From assembly GCF_900104815.1 (NCBI RefSeq), contig NZ_FNTD01000004.1, positions 3,736,501 to 3,800,500 of the forward strand: DNA of 64,000 nt, given 5' to 3'. Position 1 is the first letter of the stretch, and every line of letters starts with the position of its first letter. The notes under the pieces were generated by a model. It was given only the letters and a program-made list of their open reading frames with translations. It searched no databases and was not told the DNA's origin. Below, piece after piece: positions 46,198 through 56,482 of this stretch. Origin of the DNA: Streptomyces misionensis. Lineage in GTDB: Bacteria; Actinomycetota; Actinomycetes; Streptomycetales; Streptomycetaceae. The translations under genes were made by a program, and so were the position numbers.

Positions 46198-47487
46198 ATG
46201 CCCGCCGCCCGTCTCGGACGTGCTGCCCGGGAAGCCGTCTCCGGGCTTCCCCGTGAGTTCTGGTGGCTGTGGACCAGCACCCTCGTCAACCGGCTCGGCG
46301 CCTTCGTGGCCACCTTCATGGCCCTCTACCTCACCCTCGACCGCGGGTACTCCGCCTCGTACGCCGGTCTCGTCGCCTCGCTGCACGGGCTGGGCGGGGT
46401 CGTCTCCGCGCTCGGCGGCGGGGTCATGGCCGACCGGCTCGGCCGGCGGCCCACCCTGCTCGTCGCCCAGTCGGCCACCGCCGTCTTCGTCGCGCTGCTC
46501 GGGTTCATGACCGGTCCGGTCGCCATCGCCGGAGTCGCCTTCCTCGTCGGCATGGCCTCCAACGCCTCCCGGCCCGCGGTGCAGGCGATGATGGCCGACA
46601 TCGTGCGGCCCGAGGACCGGGTGCGGGCCTTCTCGCTCAACTACTGGGCCATCAACCTCGGTTTCGCCGTCTCCTCCGCGGCCGCCGGCTTCATCGCCGA
46701 GTTCAGCTATCTCGCCGGGTTCCTGATCGAGGCCGGGATGACGGCCGCCTGCGCCCTCGTCGTCTTCCTCAAGGTCCCCGAGTCCCGGCCGGACGCTCCG
46801 GCCAAGCGGTCCGGGGGCGGCGCCGAGGCCGGGGTCAGCCTGGCCACCGTGCTGCGCGACGGCCGGTACATGGCCGTGGTCGGGCTGTCCTTCCTGGTCG
46901 CCCTGATCTTCCAGCAGGGCTCGGTGGCACTGCCGGTGGCCATGGGCCGGGCCGGGTTCTCGCCCGCGGACTACGGCCTCGCCATCGCCGTCAACGGCGT
47001 CCTGATCGTCGCCCTCCAGATCCCGGTCACCCGGTTCATCGAGCACCGCGATCCGCGCAGCCTGCTGGTCCTCTCCTCGCTGCTGGCGGGGTACGGCTTC
47101 GGGCTCACCGCCTTCGCCGGTTCGGTCGGCGCCTTCATGGCCACGGTGTGCGTGTGGACCCTCGCCGAGATCGTCAACGCGCCGACCCAGACCGGGCTCG
47201 TCGTCCGGCTCTCCCCCGTGCACGGACGCGGGCGCTACCAGGGCATGTACAGCCTGTCCTGGTCCGTCGCCGCGCTGGTCGCACCGCTGATGTCCGGGCA
47301 GGTCATCGACCGGTTCGGGGCCGAGTGGCTGTGGGGGACGTGCGCCGTCGTGGGCACGGCCGCCGGGCTCGGCTACGGACTGCTGATGCGGGGGCTGCGC
47401 AAGGACGACCGTACGGACGAGGCCGGTGCCCGCGGCGGCGCCCTCGCCGAAGGCGCGGCGGCACCCGCCCCCGAGCCCAGCGCCTGA
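46198..47487 (+). CDS. MFS transporter
   Basis: A 429-residue protein with 12 predicted membrane helices. The motif-A-like loop GVMADRLGRRPTLLV follows helix 2. The N-terminal half has a typical drug-efflux look (NRLGAFVATFMALYLTLD), and the central loop is charged (KRSGGGAEAG). ATG 46198 is the only reasonable start. Probably a proton-coupled exporter of unknown substrate. It stands alone between gpmA (divergent) and the AhpD-like gene. Confidence 0.9.
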   Translation: MPAARLGRAAREAVSGLPREFWWLWTSTLVNRLGAFVATFMALYLTLDRGYSASYAGLVASLHGLGGVVSALGGGVMADRLGRRPTLLVAQSATAVFVALLGFMTGPVAIAGVAFLVGMASNASRPAVQAMMADIVRPEDRVRAFSLNYWAINLGFAVSSAAAGFIAEFSYLAGFLIEAGMTAACALVVFLKVPESRPDAPAKRSGGGAEAGVSLATVLRDGRYMAVVGLSFLVALIFQQGSVALPVAMGRAGFSPADYGLAIAVNGVLIVALQIPVTRFIEHRDPRSLLVLSSLLAGYGFGLTAFAGSVGAFMATVCVWTLAEIVNAPTQTGLVVRLSPVHGRGRYQGMYSLSWSVAALVAPLMSGQVIDRFGAEWLWGTCAVVGTAAGLGYGLLMRGLRKDDRTDEAGARGGALAEGAAAPAPEPSA

Positions 47488-47627
47488 CGCCCCGGGCCCG
47501 GCAACCGGACCCGCGCCCAACCGGGTGAAAAGTGGCGCGGGTCACACACGGCGCTGTCACATTCCCCGGCCCGCTCCCGTCAATGAGGTGTAGCCAGCAG
47601 CGACCACACCACAGGAGCGCACCCACC

Positions 47628-48101
47628 ATGGATGCTCGTCTGAACCTGATGACCAGCCCCGTCGGCGCCAAGTTCTTCAAGTACGTCAACTCGGCGGGCA
47701 AGGTGCTCACGGACTCCACCGTGCCGCACGCCACCCAGGAGCTGGTGAAGCTCCGCGCCAGCCAGATCAACGGCTGCGGGTTCTGCACCGACATGCACAC
47801 CAAGGACGCCGAGGCCGCGGGCGAGAGCACCCAGCGGCTCCACCTGGTCGCGGCCTGGCGCGAGGCCACGGTGTTCACCGAGGCCGAGCGTGCCGCGCTG
47901 GAGCTGGTGGAGCAGGGCACGCGGATCGCGGACGCGGCCGGCGGGGTGACCGACGAGGCCTGGACGGAGGCCTCGAAGCACTACGACGAGGAGCAGCTCG
48001 CCGCCCTCGTCGGCCTGATCGCGATGATCAACCTCTACAACCGGCTGAACGTCATCGTCCGGCAGCCGGCGGGCGACTACCGGCCGGGCATGTTCGGCTG
48101 A
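47628..48101 (+). CDS. AhpD-like carboxymuconolactone decarboxylase family protein
   Basis: A 157-residue alkylhydroperoxidase-like protein. The CxxC motif is in INGCGFCTDMHTKDA with the following His, the peroxidatic signature of the AhpD branch. It probably functions in peroxide or thiol redox defence, perhaps with mycothiol, as the mshA gene is nearby. ATG 47628 with AGGAG upstream. Confidence 0.9.
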   Translation: MDARLNLMTSPVGAKFFKYVNSAGKVLTDSTVPHATQELVKLRASQINGCGFCTDMHTKDAEAAGESTQRLHLVAAWREATVFTEAERAALELVEQGTRIADAAGGVTDEAWTEASKHYDEEQLAALVGLIAMINLYNRLNVIVRQPAGDYRPGMFG

Positions 48102-48183
48102 CCGGCCGGCAAGGGGCGGCGGCCGGTACGGGGGTCCGGCCGGTCCGTCCCGCCGGTACGCGGCCATCCCGCCGGGGCGCGTG

Positions 48184-48618
48184 TCACGGGTGCATGCGCG
48201 CCCCCTTCAGCACCTTGTCCACCCCGTTGCGCGGGCCGTACACCGCCAGCCCGACCAGGTCCAGATCGGCCGTCGGCACGGCGCGTACGGCCGCGCGGTT
48301 GTCGCGGTCGTTGCCGGTGGCGAACAGGTCCGCCGTGAACACCGCGCAGGGCAGGGCCCGGCCGAGGGCCCGCTCGTGCGCCGCGCGCAGGGTCTCCTTC
48401 TCGCCCTCGAAGACCAGCACCGGCTGCCGGAACATGGGCAGGTACGTCACCCCGTCCGCGTCCTCGTACGGCTCCCCCACCACCTCGGGCAGGGTCGCGC
48501 CCAGGCCGCTGACCAGGAACGCGGTGACGTTCAGGCGCTGCCAGGGGGCCAGGTCCGCGCGGAGCAGGACGGCGATCTTGGTGTCGAAACGGACGGGTTC
48601 GGCGCTCAGGGAACTCAT
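48184..48618 (-). CDS. DUF2000 family protein
   Basis: A 144-residue cytosolic protein: FDTKIAVLLRADLAPWQRLNVTAFLVSGLGA, then GVTYLPMFRQPVLVFEG. This matches DUF2000, a small fold related to peptidyl-tRNA hydrolase 2. ATG 48618 is preferred over longer frames. It is divergent from, and 49 bases from, the AraC regulator gene, so it is probably that regulator's target. Confidence 0.75.
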   Translation of the reverse strand: MSSLSAEPVRFDTKIAVLLRADLAPWQRLNVTAFLVSGLGATLPEVVGEPYEDADGVTYLPMFRQPVLVFEGEKETLRAAHERALGRALPCAVFTADLFATGNDRDNRAAVRAVPTADLDLVGLAVYGPRNGVDKVLKGARMHP

Positions 48619-48667
48619 GGGTCGAGACTGCCGACCGCCGCCCGACGCCGTCTTGTACGTTGTTTGC

Positions 48668-49498
48668 ATGGCCGTGAGCAGGGCCGCGAGCGAGGCCCCG
48701 GGGGAGGAAGTGAACGCGTGGCGCCCCCGCGTGCCGGGCGTCACCGAGGTGTTCCACGCCCATTTCACCGAGTACGCCTACCCCATGCACGTCCACGACG
48801 CCTGGACGCTGCTGATCGTGGACGACGGGGCGGTCCGCTACGACCTGGACCGCCATGAGCACGGCACCCCGCTGGACACGGTCAGCCTGCTGCCGCCGCA
48901 CGTGCCGCACAACGGCTCCCCGGCGACCCCGGGCGGCTTCCGCAAGCGGGTGGTGTACCTCGACAGCAGCCGACTGGGCGAGGAGCTGATCGGGGCCGCC
49001 GTCGACGGGCCCGACCTGCGCGATCCCGTGCTGCGCCGGCGCGTCGGACAGCTGCACTCGGCCCTGGCCCGCCCCGGCGACGAGCTGGAGGCGGAGAGCA
49101 GGCTGACCCTGGTCGGCGAGCGGCTGCGGGACCACCTGCGCCGCCGCACGGATCCGCCGCGGCCCGGGCGCGACCCCCGGCTCGCGCGCCGCTTGCGGGA
49201 GTTGCTGGACGCACGGCTCGTCGACGGCGTCGCCCTGGCCGAGGCGGCGGCGCTGCTGCACGCCCATCCCGCCCACCTCGTCCGGGCGTTCAGCGGCGCG
49301 TACGGCATCGCCCCGCACCAGTACCTGATGTCCCGCCGGGTCGGCCGGGCCCGCCGGCTGCTGCTGGACGGGCTGCCGCCGGGCGAGGTCGCGGCCCTGA
49401 CCGGCTTCTACGACCAGGCCCATCTCTCCCGGCACTTCCGGAAGTTGGTCGGGGTGCCGCCGGGCCGCTACCGGCGCGGGGCGCGCCGCGGGGCGTAG
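48668..49498 (+). CDS. AraC-family transcriptional regulator
   Basis: A 276-residue regulator. The N-terminal cupin (HAHFTEYAYPMHVHDAWTLLIVDDGAV) would sense a small ligand. The C-terminal double helix-turn-helix includes VALAEAAALLHAHPAHLVRAFSGAYGIAPHQYLMSRRVGRARRLL and the second HTH VAALTGFYDQAHLSRHFRKLVGVPPGRYRR. Divergent from the DUF2000 gene. Confidence 0.93.
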   Translation: MAVSRAASEAPGEEVNAWRPRVPGVTEVFHAHFTEYAYPMHVHDAWTLLIVDDGAVRYDLDRHEHGTPLDTVSLLPPHVPHNGSPATPGGFRKRVVYLDSSRLGEELIGAAVDGPDLRDPVLRRRVGQLHSALARPGDELEAESRLTLVGERLRDHLRRRTDPPRPGRDPRLARRLRELLDARLVDGVALAEAAALLHAHPAHLVRAFSGAYGIAPHQYLMSRRVGRARRLLLDGLPPGEVAALTGFYDQAHLSRHFRKLVGVPPGRYRRGARRGA

Positions 49499-49508
49499 CC
49501 GCCGGGGG

Positions 49509-50009
49509 TCACTCGGCCGGGCGGTCGAGCAGGTGCTTGAAGGCGTCCAGGTTGCGGGTGGGTTCGCCGCGGGAGACGCGCCAGGCGTACTCCTTGCGGA
49601 TGGAGGTGGCGAAACCCAGCTCCAGAAGGGTGTTGAAAGCGCCGTCGGCCGCCTCCAGGACCTGGCCGAGGAGGCGGTCGATCTCCTCGGGGGTGACGGC
49701 GGCGAGCGGGAGGCGCGCGGTGACGTAGACGTCGCCGAGCCGGTCGACGGCGTAACTCACGCCGTACAGCTTGAGGTTGCGCTCCAGCAGCCAGCGGTGG
49801 ACGCCCGCCTCGTTCTCGTCGGGGTGGCGGACGACGAAGGCGTTGAGGGAGAGGGAGTGCCGGCCGGCGAGGAAGGAGACCGTGGTGGACAGCTTGCGCG
49901 TGCCGGGCAGCTTGACCACGTAGTTCCCGGGCTCGGGACGCTCCCACTCCAGTTCGGCGTCCTGGAAGACGGCCTCCAGGACCTGTCCGGCCTTCTCGAC
50001 ATCACCCAT
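49509..50009 (-). CDS. YbjN-domain protein
   Basis: A 166-residue protein of the YbjN (bacterial sensory transduction regulator-like) family: [35 protein letters not shown], then [26 protein letters not shown]. It overlaps the mshA 3' end by eight bases, an arrangement typical in Streptomyces. Confidence 0.85.
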   Translation of the reverse strand: MGDVEKAGQVLEAVFQDAELEWERPEPGNYVVKLPGTRKLSTTVSFLAGRHSLSLNAFVVRHPDENEAGVHRWLLERNLKLYGVSYAVDRLGDVYVTARLPLAAVTPEEIDRLLGQVLEAADGAFNTLLELGFATSIRKEYAWRVSRGEPTRNLDAFKHLLDRPAE

Positions 50010-51339
50010 GGTGGGAGCGTACGCGACGGCGGTGCGACTGGGTCGCGGCCGTGTAGACGTCGGCGGTCGCCGCGGCCGCCGCGTCCCAGCCGAAGCGCCG
50101 GGCGTGCCGGGCGGCGGCCTCGCCCATGTGCGCGGTGAGGGCGGGCTCGTCGGCGAACCGGCCGAGCACGCGGGCGTAGTCGGCCGGTTCGTGCCCGTCG
50201 ACCAGGAAGCCGGTCTCGCCGTCGCGCACGGCCACCGGCAGTCCGCCGACCGAGGCGGCGAGCACCGGGGTGCCGGCCGCCTGCGCCTCGATGGCGACCA
50301 GCCCGAAGGACTCGCTGTACGACGGCATGACCAGCACGGAGGCGGCCCGGAACCAGTCCGCGAGCTGTTCCTGGCCGACCGGCGGGCGGAACCGCACGAC
50401 GTCCGCGATGCCGAGCCGGGCGGCGAGCTTCTGGAGCCCCTCGGGCTTGGCGAGGCCGCTGCCGCTGGGGCCGCCGACCACCGGGACGAGGATGCGGGAG
50501 CGCAGCTCGGGGCGCTCGTCGAGGAGGACGGCCACCGCGCGCAGCAGCACGTCCGGGGCCTTCAGGGGCTGTATGCGGCCCGCGAAGACCGGGATCAGGG
50601 CGTCCGCAGGCAGGCCGAGGCGGGCGCGGGCGGCGGCCCGGCCGTCGGCGGGGCGGAAGCGCTCCAGGTTCACGCCGGGGTGGACGACGGCGACCTTGGC
50701 GGGGTCGGCCTCGTAGTGCCGGGCGAGTTCGCCGGCCTCCTCGGCGGTGTTGGCGATCAGCCGGTCCGCGGCGGCGACGACCTGCATCTCGCCGATGACC
50801 CGGGCGGCGGGCTCGGGACGGTCGCCGGCGGCCAGGTTGGCGTTCTTGACCTTGGCCATGGTGTGCATGGCGTGCACCAGGGGCACGCCCCAGCGCTGGG
50901 CGGCGAGCCAGCCGACGTGGCCGGAGAGCCAGTAGTGGGAGTGGACCAGGTCGTAGTAGCCGGGGCGGTGGCCGGCCCACGCCTGCATCACCCCGTGGGT
51001 GAAGGCGCACAGCTGGGCGGGCAGCTCCTCCTTGGCCAGCCCCTCGTACGGCCCCGCGTCGACGTGCCGGACCAGCACGCCGGGGGCGAGCTGGACGGTG
51101 GGGGGCAGGTCGCCGGCCGTGGCCCGGGTGAAGACCTCGACCTCGATGCCGAGCGCGGCCAGCCGCTGGGCCAGCTCCACGATGTAGACGTTCATGCCGC
51201 CGGCGTCGCCGGTGCCGGGCTGGTGCAGGGGTGAGGTGTGGACGGAGAGCATGGCCACCCGGCGGGGTCTGCGGTGCAGCCGGAGCCGGGGAGCGGCGGA
51301 CGGGGAGCGGCGCACGAGCCTGCCGGTGTACTGGCTCAC
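50002..51339 (-). CDS. mshA: D-inositol-3-phosphate glycosyltransferase MshA
   Basis: A 445-residue GT4 glycosyltransferase making GlcNAc-inositol phosphate from UDP-GlcNAc, the first step of mycothiol. The N-terminal half has [29 protein letters not shown] and [10 protein letters not shown]. The C-terminal UDP-binding half has [19 protein letters not shown] and [24 protein letters not shown] (E-x7-E). GTG 51339 with AAGGAGGA upstream is chosen over an upstream ATG. Confidence 0.94.
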   Translation of the reverse strand: MSQYTGRLVRRSPSAAPRLRLHRRPRRVAMLSVHTSPLHQPGTGDAGGMNVYIVELAQRLAALGIEVEVFTRATAGDLPPTVQLAPGVLVRHVDAGPYEGLAKEELPAQLCAFTHGVMQAWAGHRPGYYDLVHSHYWLSGHVGWLAAQRWGVPLVHAMHTMAKVKNANLAAGDRPEPAARVIGEMQVVAAADRLIANTAEEAGELARHYEADPAKVAVVHPGVNLERFRPADGRAAARARLGLPADALIPVFAGRIQPLKAPDVLLRAVAVLLDERPELRSRILVPVVGGPSGSGLAKPEGLQKLAARLGIADVVRFRPPVGQEQLADWFRAASVLVMPSYSESFGLVAIEAQAAGTPVLAASVGGLPVAVRDGETGFLVDGHEPADYARVLGRFADEPALTAHMGEAAARHARRFGWDAAAAATADVYTAATQSHRRRVRSHHG

Positions 51340-51508
51340 GTGGCGGTCCTCCTTGTGGGCATGCCGTCGGGAGGACTCGCCCGCGCCCTCCACGGTGGTG
51401 CAACAGCGGCGGGGGTGCCGGCCATTTCCGGAACAAGCGGCTTTACCGAATCATTACCTTTTTGGGCTCAACTCCGTCCGGCCGGCCGCGCCCCTTACCC
51501 TCGTACGC

Positions 51509-52354
51509 ATGGCCTCCCGCACCACCCTCCCCCGCTCCCGGCTGCGCCCGGGCGGCGGGGCGCCCGTCGTGGGCACCGTGACGCGCGGGACCACCAACCC
51601 GAACCGGCTGCGCCGCATGGACCGCTGGATCGCCGCGACGCACGGCGCCGAGCTGCGCCGGGCCGGCGAACCGGTCGTGGTCGACCTCGGCTACGGCGCC
51701 GCCCCGTGGACCGCCGTCGAGCTGCTCGGCCGGCTGCGCACCGTCGCCCCGCGCACCCGGGTCGTCGGCGTCGAGATCGAACCGGAGCGGGTGGCTGCGG
51801 CCCGGCCCTACGAGCGGGACGGGCTGGTCTTCCGGCACGGCGGCTTCGAGGTGCCGGTGCCCGGGCGCCCGACGCTGATCCGGGCCGCGAACGTGCTGCG
51901 GCAGTACGACGAGGCCGAGGTCGCCGCCGTCTGGGAGCGGCTGTGCGCGCGGCTGGCCCCCGCGGGCGGCGGCTCGCGCGGCGGGCTGCTGGTCGAGGGG
52001 ACGTGCGACGAGATCGGGCGGCGGCACGTGTGGGTGGCGCTCGGCCCCGAGGGGCCCCGGACGGTCACCTTCGCCACCCGTCTCGGCTCGCTGGAGCGCC
52101 CCTCCGACCTCGCCGAACGGCTGCCGAAGGCGTTGATCCACCGCAATGTGCCCGGTGAGCCGGTGCACGCGTTCCTGCGCGACTTCGACCGCGCCTGGGC
52201 GGGGGCCGCGCCGTACGCCTCGTACGGCGCGCGCCAGCGCTGGATGCGGGCGGTGCGTTCCCTCACCGGCGACTGGCCGGTGACCGACGCGCCGGGCCGC
52301 TGGCGGCAGGGCGAAGTGACCGTGGCGTGGGAGGCGTTGGCGCCCCGGAACTGA
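51509..52354 (+). CDS. Class I SAM-dependent methyltransferase-like protein
   Basis: A 281-residue protein with motif I VVDLGYGAAPWTAVELL and a following acidic VVGVEIEPERVAAA, as in Rossmann methyltransferases. The C-terminal half is Arg/Trp-rich (QRWMRAVRSLTGDWPVTDAPGRW). It is divergent from mshA. The substrate is unknown. A short hairpin (ACCACCC/GGGTGGC) follows the stop. Confidence 0.75.
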   Translation: MASRTTLPRSRLRPGGGAPVVGTVTRGTTNPNRLRRMDRWIAATHGAELRRAGEPVVVDLGYGAAPWTAVELLGRLRTVAPRTRVVGVEIEPERVAAARPYERDGLVFRHGGFEVPVPGRPTLIRAANVLRQYDEAEVAAVWERLCARLAPAGGGSRGGLLVEGTCDEIGRRHVWVALGPEGPRTVTFATRLGSLERPSDLAERLPKALIHRNVPGEPVHAFLRDFDRAWAGAAPYASYGARQRWMRAVRSLTGDWPVTDAPGRWRQGEVTVAWEALAPRN

Positions 52355-52559
52355 AACCACCCTTTCGGGTGGCCGTCAACGGAACGATCCCCGGGCGCCG
52401 TTCGTCACACGGGCGGGGTGGTCGTCGTGGCGGCCGGGGCGTTCGAGGCAGGGGGGAAAGTCCGACTTTCCCCACGGCCTCTGTCGCTTTGCGCGCGGCC
52501 GTGGCACGATCCCTCAGGCATCCGTATGTTACTGACGGTAAATCAGCTGGGGGGTAGGT

Positions 52560-53642
52560 ATGGGTACGGGCAAGCGTGGTCTGCTCGCGGCCGCCCTGAC
52601 CGTGGTCTGCGCGGTGACCGTGCTCGCGGCGCCCGGTGCGGCGTTCGCCGCCCCGGCACCGCCACCGGGGGCCGGCGCGCCCGCTCCGAGCCCGACTCCC
52701 GTGCCGGACAAGGACCTCGAACAGGTCCGGCAGAAGCTCGACACGCTCTACCACGACGCGGCCGTCGCCACCGACGCGTACAACGCGGCCGAGGAGAAGG
52801 CGAAGAAGCAGTCCGCCGAGATCGTCGCGCTGGCCGAGAAGATCGTGGCCGGGCAGCAGAAGCTGGCGAAGCTCAAGGACCAGGCGGGCGCGGCGGCCCG
52901 GGAGCAGTACCGCGGCGGCGGGCTGCCGCCCACGGCCCAGTTTCTGCTCAGCGACGACCCGGGACAGGTCCTGGACGACGCCGGCCTGGTCCTCCAGGGG
53001 CAGCAGGCGGCCAACCATCTGATCGGCGAACTGTCCGACACCCAGCGGCAGTTGCAGGACTACGCGAACGACGCCGCCGCCCAGTGGAAGAAGCTGGACG
53101 CGGACCGCAGGGCCAAGGCCGACGCCAAGAAGAAGATCCAGCAGCAGATCGACGCCGCGAAGAAGCTGGAGTCGTCGCTGGAGAAGAAGCAGAAGGAGCG
53201 GCTCGCCCAGCTGGAGCAGCAGGCCGCGCTCAAGGCGCAGACCGCCTGGCTGGACACCGGCATCCTCAAGAAGATCCACGGCAAGGCGTCCGCCGAGGGC
53301 GAGAAGGCCGTGGCGTTCGCCACCGCCCAGATCGGCAAGCCGTACGTGTGGGGCGCCGCGGGCCCGGACTCCTTCGACTGCTCGGGCCTGACCTCCCAGG
53401 CGTGGGCCGCGGCCGGCCGGCCCATCCCGCGCACCTCGCAGGAGCAGTGGAAGCAGCTCAAGCACATCGCGGTGAAGGACATGCGCCCCGGCGACCTCGT
53501 CATCTACTTCGACGACGCCAGCCATGTCGCCCTCTACATAGGCGACGGCACGATCGTCCAGGCCCCCCGCCCGGGCCGCACGGTGACGGTCGCGGGGGCG
53601 GGCTCGATGCCGATCCTGGGCGTCGTCCGACCGGACGCGTGA
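52560..53642 (+). CDS. Secreted NlpC/P60 peptidoglycan endopeptidase
   Basis: A 360-residue cell-wall hydrolase. The signal peptide (KRGLLAAALTVVCAVTVLAAPGAAFA) is followed by a Pro-rich linker and a long coiled coil (residues ~60-230: EEKAKKQSAEIVALAEKIVAG, DADRRAKADAKKKIQQQID). The C-terminal NlpC/P60 domain carries Cys in DSFDCSGLTSQAW and His in DASHVALYIGDG. The architecture matches RipA/SwlA-type hydrolases in growth and division. A start of MGTGKRG is clear. No c-di-AMP (ydaO) riboswitch pattern was recognised in the 200-base leader. Confidence 0.92.
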   Translation: MGTGKRGLLAAALTVVCAVTVLAAPGAAFAAPAPPPGAGAPAPSPTPVPDKDLEQVRQKLDTLYHDAAVATDAYNAAEEKAKKQSAEIVALAEKIVAGQQKLAKLKDQAGAAAREQYRGGGLPPTAQFLLSDDPGQVLDDAGLVLQGQQAANHLIGELSDTQRQLQDYANDAAAQWKKLDADRRAKADAKKKIQQQIDAAKKLESSLEKKQKERLAQLEQQAALKAQTAWLDTGILKKIHGKASAEGEKAVAFATAQIGKPYVWGAAGPDSFDCSGLTSQAWAAAGRPIPRTSQEQWKQLKHIAVKDMRPGDLVIYFDDASHVALYIGDGTIVQAPRPGRTVTVAGAGSMPILGVVRPDA

Positions 53643-53718
53643 CACGGCGGGCGGCCCAGGGCCCGCCGCCGGCGCGGCGGGCGGGCCCGTTCGGTGGTGC
53701 TCCGGCCGGGCGGGACGG

Positions 53719-55536
53719 CTACGCCGGGAGGTGCCTCCTGGCGAAGTCCAGTTCCAGGGAGACCTGCTTGATGCGCTCGTCGGCGACCAGGGAGCCGTGG
53801 CCGGCGTCGTAGCGGTAGACCTCGTGGGCGGCGCCGCGGGATTCGAGGCGCTTGACGTAGTTGTCGATCTGCCGGATGGGGCAGCGGGGGTCGTTGACGC
53901 CCGCGGAGATGTAGACGGGGGCCTTGACCCGGTCGACGTAGGTGAGCGGGGAGGACGCCTCGAAGCGCTCCGGGACCTCCTCCGGGGTGCCGCCCAGCAG
54001 GGTGCGGTCCATGGCCTTCAGGGCCTCCATCTCGTCGTGGTAGGCCGTGACGTAGTCCGCGACCGGGACGACCGCGATGCCGACCGCCCACGCCTCCGGC
54101 TGCGTGCCGAGGCCGAGGAGGGTGAGGTAGCCGCCCCAGGAGGCGCCGGTGAGGACCAGGCGGGCGGGGTCGGCCAGGCCGGAGGAGACCGCCCAGTCGC
54201 GGACGGCCGCCACATCCTCCAGCTCGATCAGACCGACCCGGTGCTTGAGCGCGTCCGTCCACGCGCGGCCGTATCCGGTCGAGCCGCGGTAGTTGACGCG
54301 GATCACCGCGTACCCGTGGTCGACCCAGGCGGCCGGGCCCGCGGCGAAGGAGTCGCTGTCGTGCCACGTCGGGCCGCCGTGCAGGTCGAAGACGGTGGGC
54401 AGGGGGCCGGTGGCGCCCGCCGGCTTCTGGATCAGGGCGTGGACGCGGCCGCCGGGGCCCTCGACCCACACGTCCTCCACCGGAACCGACGGCGGGCACG
54501 CCATCCCCGGCGGGTCCAGGACCACCCCGCCGGAGGTGGACCGCACCGCCGGCGGCTCGGCGGCCGACGACCACAGGTACTCCACGCTGCCGTCCGGGCG
54601 GGCCGTCGCCCCGGAGACCGAGCCGGGCGGGGTCGGCACACGGGTCAGCTCACGGCTCGCCAGGTCGTAGCGGAACAGCTCGCTGCGGGCCTCGAAGCTG
54701 TGCACGATCAGCAGGCCCGAGCCGTCCGGGTACCACTCCGCGGCCACGTCACCGGGCAGCTCCAGCGCGAGGTCCGTCTCCTCCCCGGACACCACGTCCC
54801 ACACCAGCGGCTCCCAGCGGCCGCGGCGCTGGTGCCCGACGAGCAGCCGGTTGTCGCCCTCCACCGGCGCGAAGCCCAGCACCTCCAGGCCCAGCTCCTC
54901 GGTGCCGCCCTTGGTGTCGTCCAGCTCGGCGACCGGGGTGCCGTCCGGGCGCAGCACGCGCAGCGCCGCGTGCATCGCGTCGCCGTGCTCGGTGTGCTCG
55001 ATGACGAGCAGCGAGCCGTCGTGGGAGATGTCGCCCACGCCCGCGGACTCGCGGTGCCGGTAGATCTCCACCGGCTCCTCGCCCGCGCGGGCCAGGTGGA
55101 TCGTCGTGCCGTCCTCGTCCGTGGAGCGGCCCACGACCGCGGTGCGGCCGTCGCGGGCCAGGGCGAGGCCGGCCGGGTAGGAGGGGGCGAGGCCCGGGAC
55201 GGCCGGTTCGTCCGCGCCGCCGGTGAAGGGCTGGCGGCGCCAGACGCCGAACTCGTCGCCGTCCTTGTCGTCGAACCACCAGATCCAGGCGCCGTCCGGG
55301 GAGAGCACGCCGCTCGTCGTGCCGTTCGGCCGGGCCGTGGCCTGGCGCTGCTCGCCCGTCGCGCGGTCCCACGCGTACAGCTCGTACGTGCCCGTCGCGT
55401 TCGACACGAACAGCGCGCGGTGCGGTGCGTCCTCCGCCCAGTCGGGCAGCGACACGCGCGGCGCGCGGAAGCGCTTCTCCCAGTCCGGCATACCCGAGGT
55501 GTCCGGCGTCCTGCTCTCACTCATCGCCCCAGTCAT
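53719..55536 (-). CDS. S9-family prolyl oligopeptidase
   Basis: A 605-residue cytosolic serine peptidase. The N-terminal ~340 residues form a beta-propeller (repeated GVLSPDGAWIWWFDD-like blades). The C-terminal alpha/beta hydrolase has Ser in GASWGGYLTLLG, Asp in SAGVNDPRCP and His in YDAGHGSLV. ATG 55536 and ATG 55524 are both plausible; the first is used. It would cleave short Pro-containing or other peptides. Single gene. Confidence 0.9.
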   Translation of the reverse strand: MTGAMSESRTPDTSGMPDWEKRFRAPRVSLPDWAEDAPHRALFVSNATGTYELYAWDRATGEQRQATARPNGTTSGVLSPDGAWIWWFDDKDGDEFGVWRRQPFTGGADEPAVPGLAPSYPAGLALARDGRTAVVGRSTDEDGTTIHLARAGEEPVEIYRHRESAGVGDISHDGSLLVIEHTEHGDAMHAALRVLRPDGTPVAELDDTKGGTEELGLEVLGFAPVEGDNRLLVGHQRRGRWEPLVWDVVSGEETDLALELPGDVAAEWYPDGSGLLIVHSFEARSELFRYDLASRELTRVPTPPGSVSGATARPDGSVEYLWSSAAEPPAVRSTSGGVVLDPPGMACPPSVPVEDVWVEGPGGRVHALIQKPAGATGPLPTVFDLHGGPTWHDSDSFAAGPAAWVDHGYAVIRVNYRGSTGYGRAWTDALKHRVGLIELEDVAAVRDWAVSSGLADPARLVLTGASWGGYLTLLGLGTQPEAWAVGIAVVPVADYVTAYHDEMEALKAMDRTLLGGTPEEVPERFEASSPLTYVDRVKAPVYISAGVNDPRCPIRQIDNYVKRLESRGAAHEVYRYDAGHGSLVADERIKQVSLELDFARRHLPA

Positions 55537-55607
55537 GCGCCCATACTGCCTGGCCGCGCGGACAATTGTGTGGCGGGTGGGCACAGCCTGTGGATAACTT
55601 TCCGCGC

Positions 55608-56447
55608 ATGACCACACAGACGCCGTCCACATCCGCGCCCGAGGGCTGGCGGGAGGACAACCGGGCCATGTGGGACGAGCGGGTGCCCGTCCACGTGGAC
55701 AGCGACTACTACGACCTGGACGGCTTCCGCGCCCGCCCGGACGTGCTGCGGGACTTCGAGACCGCCGAGGTCGGCGACGTCACCGGCAGGAGCCTGCTGC
55801 ACCTCCAGTGCCACCTCGGCCTCGACACCCTCTCCTGGGCGCACCGCGGCGCCGCCCGCGTCGTCGGCCTGGACTTCTCCGCGCCCGCCGTCGAGGCGGC
55901 CCGCTCGCTCGCGGCCGACCTGGGCTACGGGCCCGAGCGCGCGGCCTTCGTCACCGGTGACGTGTACGACGCGGTCCGGGCCGTGCCCGAGGCGTCGTAC
56001 GACATCGTGTACACCGGGCTCGGCGCGCTGTGCTGGCTGCCGGACATCCGGCGGTGGGCCGAGACCGCCGCGTCCCTGGTGGCGCCGGGCGGCTTCCTCT
56101 ACCTCGCCGAGTTCCACCCGATCACCGAGGCCCTGGACGACGCGACCGGCAGCCGGGTCGTGCGCGACTACTTCTCCCGGGACGCACAGGTGTACGACGA
56201 ACCCGGCACCTACGCCGACCGGGACGCCGTCACCGTGCACAACCGCAGCGTGGAGTGGCAGCACACGCTCGGGGACGTCGTCTCGGCGCTCGCCGCGACC
56301 GGACTGCGCCTGGAGTTCCTGCACGAGCACGACGTCTCGCTCTTCCCGCGCTTCGAGAACTTCGAGGTGCGCGACGGCTACCACCGCTTCCCCGCGGACC
56401 ACCCGCGGCTCCCCCTGATCTACTCGCTGAAGGCCGTCAAGGACTGA
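55608..56447 (+). CDS. SAM-dependent methyltransferase
   Basis: A 279-residue class I methyltransferase. Motif I is LLHLQCHLGLDTLSWAHRGA, then VVGLDFSAPAVEAARSLAADLG; the catalytic region has SYDIVYTGLGALCWLPDIRRW. The C-terminal part has DGYHRFPADHPRLPLIYSL. ATG 55608 is chosen after a short intergenic region. Divergent from the S9 peptidase. Substrate unknown. Confidence 0.9.
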   Translation: MTTQTPSTSAPEGWREDNRAMWDERVPVHVDSDYYDLDGFRARPDVLRDFETAEVGDVTGRSLLHLQCHLGLDTLSWAHRGAARVVGLDFSAPAVEAARSLAADLGYGPERAAFVTGDVYDAVRAVPEASYDIVYTGLGALCWLPDIRRWAETAASLVAPGGFLYLAEFHPITEALDDATGSRVVRDYFSRDAQVYDEPGTYADRDAVTVHNRSVEWQHTLGDVVSALAATGLRLEFLHEHDVSLFPRFENFEVRDGYHRFPADHPRLPLIYSLKAVKD

Positions 56448-56482
56448 CCCTGCGGTCCGGACGGCGGGGCGGGCGCCGTACC

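Noticed and set aside
52355..52559. c-di-AMP (ydaO-type) riboswitch upstream of the NlpC/P60 gene
   Set aside because: Such switches precede many Streptomyces wall-hydrolase genes, but the conserved ydaO blocks were not recognised in this short leader.
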